Assembly (NCBI GenBank): GCA_011046315.1
Contig: DSAU01000500.1
Span: forward strand, 1 to 21,475
DNA length: 21,475 nt
Reading direction: 5' to 3'
From: a bacterium
Lineage (GTDB): Bacteria; Zhuqueibacterota; Zhuqueibacteria; Thermofontimicrobiales; Thermofontimicrobiaceae
Shown: in pieces, positions 1 through 7,496 of the stretch
Numbering within the stretch: position 1 is the first letter of the stretch
How the letters are laid out: each line of letters opens with the position of its first letter
The notes under the pieces: generated by a model
What the model saw: the letters and a program-made list of their open reading frames with translations, nothing else
Told to the model about the DNA's origin: nothing
The model's database searches: none
Translations under genes and position numbers: made by a program

Positions 1-1019
1 ACACAGCTATCGGCGAGCATCTCAAAAGTGCTATTGTCCGGTGTTCTAACTTTTGTGTATCCCCAGGGATAAAGCCATAACTGGCTATAACTATGGAAAG
101 ACAGGGTGATGATAAAATTGTGTTGCAGAACCAAATCCCGAATTGCCTGACTTTCCGGTTCTGAAAAAGGACCGGTGCCGCGGTAGGTTGCACTGCTGGG
201 TGTAGGACTGGAACCACTATTGTCATATCCCCATTTATAGCCGAAATTTCGGTTTAAATCCACCCCATCGCCAGAGTCGAAAATATCGTTATTATTATTA
301 TCCCTTTTATTTTTGCGCCACCACATCGGATCAGACCTGTCGTCAGGGTTGGACCCGGTGAATACATAGGCATGTCCATCCGGGTTCCCACTGGGACAGA
401 GCCAGATTTGGCGGTTATTAACCAGATAGGTAACGTACGGATCCACACCATAGTTTTCCACTAAGTAGTGCATGAAATACATAATGATTTCCGGGGTGAT
501 GATTTCCCGGGCATGGATGTTTGCAAAATAAAAAACCTCGGGTTCTTCTTCTTCAAGCTGGACATTGTCCGATATTTTCATTGCCATTATATCGTAACCA
601 CCTTTTCCCACTGACTTCTCATAGCTTTCACCAATCACTTCCAGTTTGGCTATGTCCGGGTATTTTGCGATGATCTCGTTCATTTCCTGAAGCATTTGCT
701 CGTAGCTGCGGAAATGCTCCAGATAACCCGATTGCCTCAATTGTCGGGCAAAAGCATCTGCATCGGAAATAACAACCTGGTATTTCAACCCAAGATTTGA
801 TATTCTTGAAAAATCAGCTTCCGTGACCAGTGCGTTAACCGAATTGGTGCGTCGATCAAATTTTCCGAGATCGATCCCCAATTTATAAAATTCTTTCAAA
901 ACTTCTTGATCTTGTCCGGCAAGGTCAATTTTGATCACTTTTCTGGTCGAAGATTGTGCCGATAATGTGGAGGTACAAAATAGTGCGATCGACAATAGAA
1001 TAACGGTCAATTTTTTCAT
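1..1019 (-). CDS. Secreted M14 zinc carboxypeptidase, 3' end beyond window
   Basis: Zinc metallopeptidase of the carboxypeptidase A (M14) family, expected to remove C-terminal residues from peptides outside the cytoplasm. I translated 339 residues by eye; the gene runs off the left edge. Residues 1-21 form a signal peptide (MKKLTVILLSIALF...LSA). Residues about 22-120 look like a propeptide or N-terminal domain. The peptidase domain then shows the zinc ligands His169 and Glu172 in NIHAREIITPE, the substrate-binding Asn-Arg pair in DLNRNFGYKW (Arg257) and the third zinc ligand His309 in LSFHSYSQLWLYPWGY. The catalytic Glu would lie past the edge and cannot be checked. The start is the ATG ending at 1019, with AGAGG a few bases upstream. 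It follows the lipoprotein gene at 1053-1724 by 33 bases on the same strand, so co-transcription is likely. Whether it carries a T9SS sorting tail, as many such enzymes do in these phyla, cannot be seen. Confidence 0.9.
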   Translation of the reverse strand, partial: MKKLTVILLSIALFCTSTLSAQSSTRKVIKIDLAGQDQEVLKEFYKLGIDLGKFDRRTNSVNALVTEADFSRISNLGLKYQVVISDADAFARQLRQSGYLEHFRSYEQMLQEMNEIIAKYPDIAKLEVIGESYEKSVGKGGYDIMAMKISDNVQLEEEEPEVFYFANIHAREIITPEIIMYFMHYLVENYGVDPYVTYLVNNRQIWLCPSGNPDGHAYVFTGSNPDDRSDPMWWRKNKRDNNNNDIFDSGDGVDLNRNFGYKWGYDNSGSSPTPSSATYRGTGPFSEPESQAIRDLVLQHNFIITLSFHSYSQLWLYPWGYTKVRTPDNSTFEMLADSC

Positions 1020-1052
1020 GTTTTTACCTCTTGAAATTAATAAAATTTTAAT

Positions 1053-1724
1053 TTACAGTTCACCCTTAAACCATTGCTTTGCGTAAACATCGCTGATTTT
1101 TTGAGTTTTTATGTTGACAATAAACTCGATGTCGGCTGCATACATCAAATCGTGCTGATGTGAATGAAAAATAAAAATGTCATCCTTTTCATGGAACCAG
1201 ATGTCCCATTCCGGATTCGGGCTTAATTGCAGCTTCGATTGCTCGATGAAGATCTTTGTTTGTAAATCCTGTCTGATTTTCTGATATTCAGTATTAACCT
1301 GCTCAATAATTTTTTGATTGTCCATGATGGTGTTATATGACAATGGAGCAAGCTGATGGTAATTGAGCGTTTTGTTTGTGGGTGGGTATCTAACCGGTAA
1401 CTTGACCACCTTCCCTTTGATGCTGATCAAACTGCCATCGTTGCAATCCAGTCGCGAAGGTAATGGGACAAATAATTTTCCCTGCTCCATGGAAAAAATT
1501 CGTATTACCGGATACTTGTTCAAAAAAATATTTTTATCAGAATAAATCCCGGTCAATTCAATGATCGTATCGGGTCTGGCAGCAGCAATTGCAGAGCCGC
1601 CGTAGCCTGTTGATTGCAGCGATACGGAAGAAAAAGACTCGCCAACGTGAATGCGGTAGCTTTGTCTGGCGCATTGAAGCTGGAAAGACAAGACGATTAG
1701 GAAAACAAGAGTTGAATATTTCAT
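1053..1724 (-). CDS. Putative lipoprotein of unknown function
   Basis: A 223-residue protein that I do not recognise as a named family. The N-terminus MKYSTLVFLIVLSFQLQC is a short lysine-then-hydrophobic signal ending in Cys18, so it is probably a lipoprotein; Gln at -1 is not the classical lipobox, but a similar loose pattern (FNC) occurs in the SpoIID-like lipoprotein at 14014. Residues about 35-110 are beta-rich and include SLISIKGKVVKLP, which resembles an OB-fold strand pair, so a nucleic-acid- or ligand-binding-like barrel is possible. Residues about 125-160 are probably helical (NQKIIEQVNTEYQKIRQDLQTK). The C-terminal 50 residues look like an antiparallel sheet (ADIEFIVNIKTQKISDVYAKQW), recalling PepSY- or NTF2-like folds, but this is only an impression. 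It sits 33 bases upstream of the carboxypeptidase and probably shares its transcript. The ATG has only a weak GGAAC ribosome site. Confidence 0.65.
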   Translation of the reverse strand: MKYSTLVFLIVLSFQLQCARQSYRIHVGESFSSVSLQSTGYGGSAIAAARPDTIIELTGIYSDKNIFLNKYPVIRIFSMEQGKLFVPLPSRLDCNDGSLISIKGKVVKLPVRYPPTNKTLNYHQLAPLSYNTIMDNQKIIEQVNTEYQKIRQDLQTKIFIEQSKLQLSPNPEWDIWFHEKDDIFIFHSHQHDLMYAADIEFIVNIKTQKISDVYAKQWFKGEL

Positions 1725-1846
1725 GGTTCCATTTCATCAATTATTGATATGGTTGGCAAATTGAACACGCAACATCTGTGTGATATCTCAGCCATCTATT
1801 TTATTACCAAATTAATCCTGCACTTTTTTGTAAAGATATTTTTATG

Positions 1847-1929
1847 TAAACACTGAAAACACCGAAATCGACCGAAATATTTTTTCAAAATAGTTTCTCA
1901 ATATGACAGTCAGTGTTTTTCGGTGTTTA
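1847..1929. repeat. Imperfect inverted repeat, AAACAC(C/T)GAAAA type
   Basis: The left arm TAAACACTGAAAACAC (1847-1862) is nearly complementary to GTGTTTTTCGGTGTTTA (1913-1929), with one substitution and a one-base length difference, separated by about 50 bases. The left arm is followed by a short internal echo (ACCGAAATCG ACCGAAAT). It could form a hairpin or be a decayed dispersed repeat. No other copy was noticed in this window. Confidence 0.55.
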
Positions 1930-1962
1930 ATTTTGCAGTTTTGCCGCGCTAAGGAGACATAG

Positions 1963-2065
1963 ACTGATGCCATCGCTTTATTGGTAACAATATTAAAAAT
2001 AGCTGGCTCTAATTAAAAATTTTATCGTCTCTAAAATAATCCGATCATCAAGCGATGGCATCAGT
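1963..2065. repeat. 103-bp MITE-like element with 16-bp terminal inverted repeats (copy A)
   Basis: The ends ACTGATGCCATCGCTT (1963-1978) and AAGCGATGGCATCAGT (2050-2065) are perfect reverse complements. They enclose 71 AT-rich bases with no coding content. The same ends enclose a nearly equal length at 21265-21368, and solitary arms occur at 12349 and 5289. The flanks ATAG (left) and ATT (right) reappear in swapped order around the other complete copy, suggesting that the two copies lie in opposite orientation and that the conserved unit extends two to four bases beyond the inverted repeat. No unambiguous target-site duplication is visible. It may be a non-autonomous transposon relic or a structured intergenic element. 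Confidence 0.75.
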
Positions 2066-2165
2066 ATTCCATTTGTAAGTGACGTGATATACATCTGTGA
2101 AGTCTAATCTTGCTTTTTTAATCAATACGCGAGACTAAGTTTTGAAACAGCGCGCCAGTTTCGAT

Positions 2166-4952
2166 CTATTTATATTGAAAGATCATCGCATAGATAATCA
2201 TTGACACCAGCAGATACCCGAATAGTAGGCAGCAGATGCCAAATATGTGGGACCAGAACACCAATTTTTTTGATGGTTCCTTTTCCAATTTTTTCCTCAG
2301 CAAACCTTGTTTTTTCACCATTTCATACTCTCGCGGCCTGTCCAGTTTAAACTCCTCGAGCGGCACTTTACCGGTAAAGATCACCGGGTCCATGGGGAAT
2401 TTTTCAGGTCTGAAGTGAGTGTTGAAAAAATGAAAAGTAAAGATAAAACCGGTTGCCAGCAGCGCTTCATCGCTATGAACGATTGTGGCGACATTAATTA
2501 TCCAGCCGGGAAAAAATTTGGTAAAAAATTCCGGGAACCAGAGTATCAGTCCGGTGAATCCGATCATTGTTACCCCCCAGAAAACTGCCAGATAATCAAA
2601 TTTCTCCCAGTAAGTCCATCTGCCGTAATCGGGACGATTCTTGCCGGTAAAGAACCAGCGCAAAGTACCGAAAAATTCTTTAAAATCTATTCGATGAGGT
2701 GCGAGCCCGCTTTGTTTGTCAAAAATGAATTGACGCAGCGATTTGCCCGAACGTTTCCAGTTTTGATATACGTAATAAAAATGAACGGCAAAATATAAAA
2801 AGGTCACAATAGCGCCGGCTCGATGGATCAGTCCCGCATTTTCAAAGCCACCCAGCAATCTGGCAAAAAATTCCGCCCATTGGGTGCCGGCGAATTTGAG
2901 CAGCATTCCAGTGACTACCAGACTGAAGAAACTGATAATTACGACTACATGCAGGATGCGCCAGACCCGGCTGAATCGAACGTAGTAGCTCTTCGATTGT
3001 TTTTTTAACTTTTGATGGATTTTAAATCGGTACGCAAATGAACGGGGTAACCAGAGCAGTGTGTGCACACCGAAAAATAGAAACGTTACCACAAGCAATA
3101 AAGTCATCGACCAGAAGGTATAGAACAAAATCGGATATTTATGGCGATTGTGGTGAGTCGCATGTGACAGGTAGCCGGTGAATTGGCGATTGGAATTGGG
3201 ATGACATTTTTTGCAGGTTTCAATGGCATTGTCACGGCTCAAGGTAGAATTTGGATCAGAAACCGGCAATATGTTGTGAGCGCCGTGACAGTCGGAACAT
3301 TTCGCGGTCTTTTCCGATCCTTCAGCTTTGAGCAGCGACACTTTTCCGTGATAGGTGTCAAAATAGGTGCTGCTCTCATATTCGTGGCAGTCTCCGCATT
3401 CATTGAATATTTGTTGACGGAAGCTCATCTGATCCACCCGTACCATGTTATGCGCATCATGGCAATCATTGCAGATCGGCAGCTTTTCATTGGTTTTGGA
3501 AATCTCGGGGCTGTGAATCGAACTTCTAAATTGCTCGAAAACGCCGAGGTGGCACTCGGCGCAGGTTTCACCGATGTTTGCCGGATGTACTTTTGAGCGT
3601 GCATTATCAGCCGGTAAAATAAGATGCGATGCATGACAACTAGTGCAGACCGCAGAGACGAGCAGTCCGCTGTCGAGCAGACCTTTTCCGTGGATGCTCA
3701 TGGTATAATGCTCGACAGTTCCGCCGCCCTCTTTCCAGACTGCCGTGTCTTCTCCCGCGCGGTGACATTTACCGCATAGTTGGGGAATGTTGCGCGCAAA
3801 GGTCGGCGAGGTCGCATCATTTTTTCTTAAAACCAGGTGTGTACCATGACACTCGCGGCATTCCGGCGCGTGGGCATCGCCGCTTTTGAATAATTGCCCA
3901 TGCATGCTCATTTGATAATCGAGCACGATTTGCGCGTGGCAGATCGAACAATCCACCGGACCGGAATCTTTGCACACCGGATCATTCATATTGCTGACAT
4001 TAACGTGACATTTGATACACTCAATATTTAAACCGTGGGCTGAATTGCGCACATGCTCGAGATTAACATAGAGCGAATCCACACTGTTGTCAACATTTTT
4101 TCGAACTAAATTCTTCTGTGAATGACAGCGCATGCAATAATCATCAGTCATGGTGTCGATATAAAATACCCGGCGAATTTTATGGGGAGAGTGACAATCG
4201 ACACAGGCAGGAATTGCATCGGGTTGCTTTTCCCATAGTTCCCCTCGAATTACTTTGGTGTGAACTTGTTCGATCAGGGCGTGGCATTGCATACAAGTTG
4301 CCGCAATTTTATCGCGGTTGATCGATGATCTCGGGTCGGTATGCGGCAAAATTTCGTGTGCAGTATGACAACTGGTGCAAACTGCAGTTCCGATCAATCC
4401 GCGCTGAAACAATCCCTCGCCATGAATGGACATGGAGTAGTTTTTAATGATGTCCTTTTCCGGGATGTCGTGGACTTTGACCATGTCCGAACCTTCTTTG
4501 TGGCAGCGACCGCACATCAACGGGATGTTCATCACATAAGATGAAGATTGTGGGTTTGAGACAGCTAAAATGAAGTGGGAACCATGGCAGCTAACACAGG
4601 TCGCTGCAAATGGGTCCTGGCGTTGGAAAGCGACACCGTGTAAACTGATGTCGTAAGATCGACCGGCTTTAGTGTGACAGTTTTGGCATTCGACTTTTTT
4701 CAGCGGTACTTCGTGGGGTAAATCCTCGATGTCGATATCGTCATGACAAGATACACAGCCGTTATCGCCGTGGACTGAATTCAGAAATAAATTTTCTCTA
4801 ACAAAAAGCGAAATAATTTTTCCATTTTTTTCAGTAGTTAAAGTTGGATCACCGTGACAATCCAGGCAGACTTCAACATCGTCAGCTGCAGCTTGAGCAG
4901 TAATGCTGATCAGCGTTACAAACAGAAGGAATAAAATGATCTTTTTTATCAT
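2166..4952 (-). CDS. 19-haem cytochrome c fused to a cytochrome-b-like membrane domain
   Basis: A 928-residue redox protein. Residues 1-22 are a signal peptide. Residues 29-584 hold 19 CXXCH motifs (first Cys near 29, 66, 89, 119, 147, 192, 220, 250, 273, 312, 335, 365, 393, 436, 464, 494, 519, 552, 580) and many HG/His positions for axial ligation. About six hydrophobic segments follow (roughly 607-635, 664-686, 707-731, 785-806, 827-846, 896-923). They contain His668, His710, His724, His826 and His841, as expected for a diheme cytochrome b of the b561 / formate dehydrogenase gamma type. I infer electron exchange between the quinone pool and periplasmic partners along a haem wire. Residues 100-224 and 346-467 are an internal duplication (YxMSxHG...CTSCH...ILP). 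The ATG at 4952 is chosen because GGAGAAG lies 8 bases upstream and a good promoter sits at 4993-5020, which an upstream start at 5075 would swallow. Direction of electron flow and terminal acceptor are unknown. Confidence 0.92.
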   Translation of the reverse strand: MIKKIILFLLFVTLISITAQAAADDVEVCLDCHGDPTLTTEKNGKIISLFVRENLFLNSVHGDNGCVSCHDDIDIEDLPHEVPLKKVECQNCHTKAGRSYDISLHGVAFQRQDPFAATCVSCHGSHFILAVSNPQSSSYVMNIPLMCGRCHKEGSDMVKVHDIPEKDIIKNYSMSIHGEGLFQRGLIGTAVCTSCHTAHEILPHTDPRSSINRDKIAATCMQCHALIEQVHTKVIRGELWEKQPDAIPACVDCHSPHKIRRVFYIDTMTDDYCMRCHSQKNLVRKNVDNSVDSLYVNLEHVRNSAHGLNIECIKCHVNVSNMNDPVCKDSGPVDCSICHAQIVLDYQMSMHGQLFKSGDAHAPECRECHGTHLVLRKNDATSPTFARNIPQLCGKCHRAGEDTAVWKEGGGTVEHYTMSIHGKGLLDSGLLVSAVCTSCHASHLILPADNARSKVHPANIGETCAECHLGVFEQFRSSIHSPEISKTNEKLPICNDCHDAHNMVRVDQMSFRQQIFNECGDCHEYESSTYFDTYHGKVSLLKAEGSEKTAKCSDCHGAHNILPVSDPNSTLSRDNAIETCKKCHPNSNRQFTGYLSHATHHNRHKYPILFYTFWSMTLLLVVTFLFFGVHTLLWLPRSFAYRFKIHQKLKKQSKSYYVRFSRVWRILHVVVIISFFSLVVTGMLLKFAGTQWAEFFARLLGGFENAGLIHRAGAIVTFLYFAVHFYYVYQNWKRSGKSLRQFIFDKQSGLAPHRIDFKEFFGTLRWFFTGKNRPDYGRWTYWEKFDYLAVFWGVTMIGFTGLILWFPEFFTKFFPGWIINVATIVHSDEALLATGFIFTFHFFNTHFRPEKFPMDPVIFTGKVPLEEFKLDRPREYEMVKKQGLLRKKLEKEPSKKLVFWSHIFGICCLLFGYLLVSMIIYAMIFQYK

Positions 4953-4992
4953 AGCCGAAGCTTCTCCATAATTGATGCCCGTGTTTGGTCTA

Positions 4993-5020
4993 AATATACA
5001 AAATTCATTGACAATGTCAA
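4993..5020 (-). promoter_or_regulatory. Sigma-70-like promoter of the 19-haem cytochrome, with palindrome over the -35
   Basis: Read on the minus strand: TTGACA (5020-5015), a 16-base spacer, TATATT (4998-4993), then about 35-40 bases to the ATG at 4952. The -35 hexamer is half of a perfect 13-bp palindrome, TTGACAATGTCAA (5008-5020), which resembles operators of CRP/FNR-family regulators (TTGAC...GTCAA) but with a 3-base rather than 4-base centre. A regulator bound there would be expected to block RNA polymerase. The promoter call is fairly good; the operator is an inference. Confidence 0.6.
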
Positions 5021-5176
5021 GTAAATTTATTGGCAGGAATAAAATTAGAGGATAAATTTTTGTTTGCTGAACCATGATAGAGCTATAAGTTGCTATTAAA
5101 AATACTAAAGTTTGGCAATTTGTCTTGTAGTAATGACTTTAGTCATTCTTTTATTGCTCTAAAAAGCGACTGAGTT

Positions 5177-5217
5177 AACAATAAACCAGATTTCTTGAAG
5201 AAATCTGGTTTATTGTT
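5177..5217. repeat. 41-bp perfect palindrome
   Basis: Arms 5177-5196 (AACAATAAACCAGATTTCTT) and 5198-5217 are exact reverse complements around a single G at 5197, giving a 20-bp stem. It lies between two divergent promoters, so it cannot be the terminator of a gene ending nearby, and no T-run follows on either strand. It is probably a repetitive extragenic palindrome or a cruciform/operator structure. A weakly similar stretch (TTGAAAAAATCTGATCC) lies at about 5305. Confidence 0.75.
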
Positions 5218-5288
5218 CCATTGTTTGAATAAATATTATTAAAATAATTGACCTGATCAAAAATTTATCAAATAATCAGCTTATCAAT

Positions 5289-5302
5289 CGATGACATCAG
5301 TA
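5289..5302. repeat. Solitary degenerate arm of the ACTGATG repeat (copy D)
   Basis: CGATGACATCAGTA matches the right-hand arm of the MITE-like family (CGATGGCATCAGT) with one change. I found no partner arm within about 150 bases upstream, so this is a decayed or solo end. It lies 120 bases before the kinase start. Confidence 0.45.
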
Positions 5303-5364
5303 TACTTGAAAAAATCTGATCCATTTCCATTCTTTCAAATGATGAGATAGCGTTAAAAAAACTG

Positions 5365-5393
5365 TTTTGAAAATACAAAAAAAATTCTATATT
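5365..5393 (+). promoter_or_regulatory. Candidate promoter for the kinase-regulator operon
   Basis: TTTTGA (5365-5370), a 17-base spacer and TATATT (5388-5393) stand about 30 bases ahead of the ATG at 5424. The -35 matches poorly and the region is AT-rich, so this could be chance. It does argue against starting translation at the TTG at 5367, which would lie inside the promoter. Confidence 0.3.
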
Positions 5394-5423
5394 AACTGTG
5401 GATGCGATAAAGCGGAGTTGTCA

Positions 5424-7496
5424 ATGAAGGATAAAAATATTATCATTATTGTTGCCGGGGCAATCGTGTTCTTTCTGGGATTTATTGCCCACATTCAGTA
5501 TTTTCGGCTCAGGGATCAGTTTATTGATTTGTACAAAGATAAACAAATGGTGCTAACGAAACAGGCGGCATTGAATTTAGAGGCATTTATCAATGAACGG
5601 CTCAAAGCGATAGAGGTGTTGGCGCAGATGTCTGCTACCAAACCTGATCAGGCTGAAATTTTTTCCGAATACGAACGCGTTTTTCAGATTGTCAAAGGAT
5701 TTGAATATATTTTATTCGTCGATGAAACCGGCAAAGCGATTGCCGGTTATCCGGAAAATCATCCCTGTCCGTCCCGTCTGCCCGATAGCTTAAAAATAGG
5801 CTATTTCAGTGCATTTGAAAGCGCCAGATTAAATCGGAAGATCATTGTCCATTCCAGGGATGTCGTTGACAATGATCGTGTTTTAGTCTGTTTAATCGCA
5901 CCAATTTTTACTGAAGATATGACTTTTCGGGGGTCTGTTACTGGCATATTAAATGTGCAAAAAAGTATTGAAGCGGCGCTTGAACCGATTATTACCGGTA
6001 GTGAAGATTATGTCTGGGTGTTGAATGCGAATGGTTTTTTAATGTATCACCCGCGTCATAAAATGAGTTTAATGGGAAATATACAGCACGTCCAACAGAA
6101 ATGTTTTGATTGTCATCAAAATTTTGAGTTTGAGAGGCAGATAATGGCAAGGCAAACCGGCGTGGAGTTAAAATCAATCTTTAGCAATCCGGCGCAACTT
6201 ATCGGTTTTGCCACGGTTCCGTTTGAAAATACGAGTTGGTTGGTCGTTGTAAATTCACCGTTTCGCCAGATTAAGGCACTGATACGCAGTCAATTTAAAC
6301 ACATGTTGTTTTTGATTTTATTTATGATGGGAACAGTGATTATCGGAGCGGTTTTGATTAACCAAATCAATAAAACACGCATCACCGCCCGTAAGGAATT
6401 GGAAAATATCAAGGTTCAAAAAGCGCTGATCAAAGAGAAAAAAGCGCTTGAGTCACGCTATCGAATATTGGTGGAGCAGTCTCCTGATCCGATCTTTTTG
6501 TTTACCCGCCGAAAATTTATTCTTGTCAATGCCAGTTTTGAGACTTTTTTCGGCTATCGCGGCGCTGAAATCTATGGCGGAAAACTTAAATTCATTGGTC
6601 TGGTCGATGCTGAATATGTGCACCGGTTTGAGTCCGAGATGAAAAAGTTCATTAAAGGGAAAAAACAACTGACTGCGATCTCGACCGCGATGCGAAACAA
6701 AAACGGAGATTTTCTGGAGGTTCAAATTTCGTTTAGCCGTTTCAGAATGGGGGGAGCGGTTGTCTATCAAGGGGTTTTGCACGATGTAACTAAGATCAAA
6801 CAACTGGAGCGTGAGCAAGAGCAGCGCAAGCATCTTTCCATGATCGGAGAAATGTCAGCGCGCATTGCCCATGAAATTAAAAATCCGCTGGCGTCGATCC
6901 AAACCGGTATTCAACTGTTGGAAAGTACAGTTTCTGCCAATGATCCGCAAAAAAGCTATTACGAAAGGCTACGCCGGGAAATCCAGCGGGTGGATTCGAT
7001 ACTCAAAGGGCTGCTATCTTATGCGCGGCATGATTCTCTTTCTAAAAAATCTGTTCAAATTGAAACATTGTTAGATCGATTCCAGCGTCTTATTTTGCCG
7101 ACATTAAAAAAACATCAATTGAAATTAATTGTCGATTTGGATCCAAATTTACCCAGCATAGAGATTGATGATCAAAAAATGGAACAGGTTCTCTGGAATA
7201 TCTGTTTAAATGCGATTCAGGCAAGTCCGGCCGGTGAAAAGATCCTGATAAAGGTGTCCTCGAACAATGACAGCTTATTATTGAAAATAGAAGATCATGG
7301 ATGTGGCATCGCTGAAGAAAACCTTAAAAAGATTTTTTACCCATTTTTTAGCACTCGCACTCACGGAACCGGGCTCGGATTGGCAATTAGCAGAAAAATA
7401 GTTGAGCAACATCAGGGAAAGCTTGAAATTAAAACTAAGCAGAATGTCGGTACAACCGTTTCCATTTATTTGCCAAAAGCAGAGGTAATATCATGA
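5424..7496 (+). CDS. Membrane sensor histidine kinase with a CXXCH (haem c) motif in its sensor domain
   Basis: A 690-residue hybrid of known parts. Residues 5-24 are a membrane helix. About 28-290 is an extracytoplasmic sensor with Cache-like features (ILFVDETGKAIAGYP; YVWVLNANGFLMYHP; FATVPFENTSWLVVV). Residues 294-313 are the second helix, 345-455 a PAS domain, 465-540 the HisKA domain with phospho-acceptor His483 in AHEIKNPL, and 580-684 the ATPase domain (N592/N596, DHGCG at 624, GTGLGL at 648). Unusually, Cys227-Phe-Asp-Cys-His231 in the sensor is a textbook c-haem attachment motif. The domain is outside the membrane where haem c is matured, so I infer a haem-based redox or gas sensor. 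The ATG at 5424 has CGGAG 6 bases upstream; a TTG 19 codons earlier lacks a ribosome site. Its stop overlaps the next start by 4 bases, and it lies divergent to a 19-haem cytochrome. Confidence 0.92.
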   Translation: MKDKNIIIIVAGAIVFFLGFIAHIQYFRLRDQFIDLYKDKQMVLTKQAALNLEAFINERLKAIEVLAQMSATKPDQAEIFSEYERVFQIVKGFEYILFVDETGKAIAGYPENHPCPSRLPDSLKIGYFSAFESARLNRKIIVHSRDVVDNDRVLVCLIAPIFTEDMTFRGSVTGILNVQKSIEAALEPIITGSEDYVWVLNANGFLMYHPRHKMSLMGNIQHVQQKCFDCHQNFEFERQIMARQTGVELKSIFSNPAQLIGFATVPFENTSWLVVVNSPFRQIKALIRSQFKHMLFLILFMMGTVIIGAVLINQINKTRITARKELENIKVQKALIKEKKALESRYRILVEQSPDPIFLFTRRKFILVNASFETFFGYRGAEIYGGKLKFIGLVDAEYVHRFESEMKKFIKGKKQLTAISTAMRNKNGDFLEVQISFSRFRMGGAVVYQGVLHDVTKIKQLEREQEQRKHLSMIGEMSARIAHEIKNPLASIQTGIQLLESTVSANDPQKSYYERLRREIQRVDSILKGLLSYARHDSLSKKSVQIETLLDRFQRLILPTLKKHQLKLIVDLDPNLPSIEIDDQKMEQVLWNICLNAIQASPAGEKILIKVSSNNDSLLLKIEDHGCGIAEENLKKIFYPFFSTRTHGTGLGLAISRKIVEQHQGKLEIKTKQNVGTTVSIYLPKAEVIS

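Larger units (their letters stand above)
1725..2165. other. Gene-free region between two minus-strand genes, with two inverted repeats
   Basis: This 441-base stretch separates the stop of the large cytochrome gene from the start of the lipoprotein gene, both on the minus strand. I see no convincing coding region. It holds an imperfect inverted repeat (1847-1929) and a 103-bp element with perfect 16-bp terminal inverted repeats (1963-2065). Either could terminate cytochrome transcripts, but neither is followed by a clear T-tract in the minus-strand direction. The promoter for the lipoprotein/carboxypeptidase pair should also lie here; I could not pick one with confidence. Confidence 0.7.
4953..5423. 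other. Divergent regulatory region between cytochrome and sensor kinase genes
   Basis: This 471-base stretch lies between the divergent starts at 4952 (minus) and 5424 (plus), so it should hold the promoters and operators of both. Visible parts are a sigma-70-like promoter for the cytochrome with a 13-bp palindrome over its -35 (4993-5020), a small inverted repeat AATGACT/AGTCATT (5132-5147), a 41-bp palindrome (5177-5217), a solitary arm of the ACTGATG repeat family (5289-5302) and a weak candidate promoter for the kinase (5365-5393). I found no good -24/-12 (sigma-54) element by eye. Confidence 0.7.

Noticed and set aside
2307..2798. Open frame of 163 codons on the plus strand inside the cytochrome gene
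   Set aside because: It is antisense to the conserved cytochrome-b domain, has no recognisable domain and is explained by the codon use of the real gene. The same applies to 3183-3596.
2166..4100. Repeated CXXCH-encoding stretches as a possible DNA repeat array or CRISPR
   Set aside because: Spacing is irregular and the similarity is at the protein level (haem motifs); there are no identical DNA repeats with uniform spacers.
4953..5075. Upstream ATG at 5075 as start of the 19-haem cytochrome
   Set aside because: It would place 41 odd residues before a clean signal peptide, and the region contains the best promoter (4993-5020). The ATG at 4952 has GGAGAAG at proper spacing.
5367..5423. TTG at 5367 as start of the sensor kinase
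   Set aside because: No ribosome site precedes it, it overlaps a candidate promoter, and the ATG at 5424 has CGGAG 6 bases upstream and starts right before the membrane helix.
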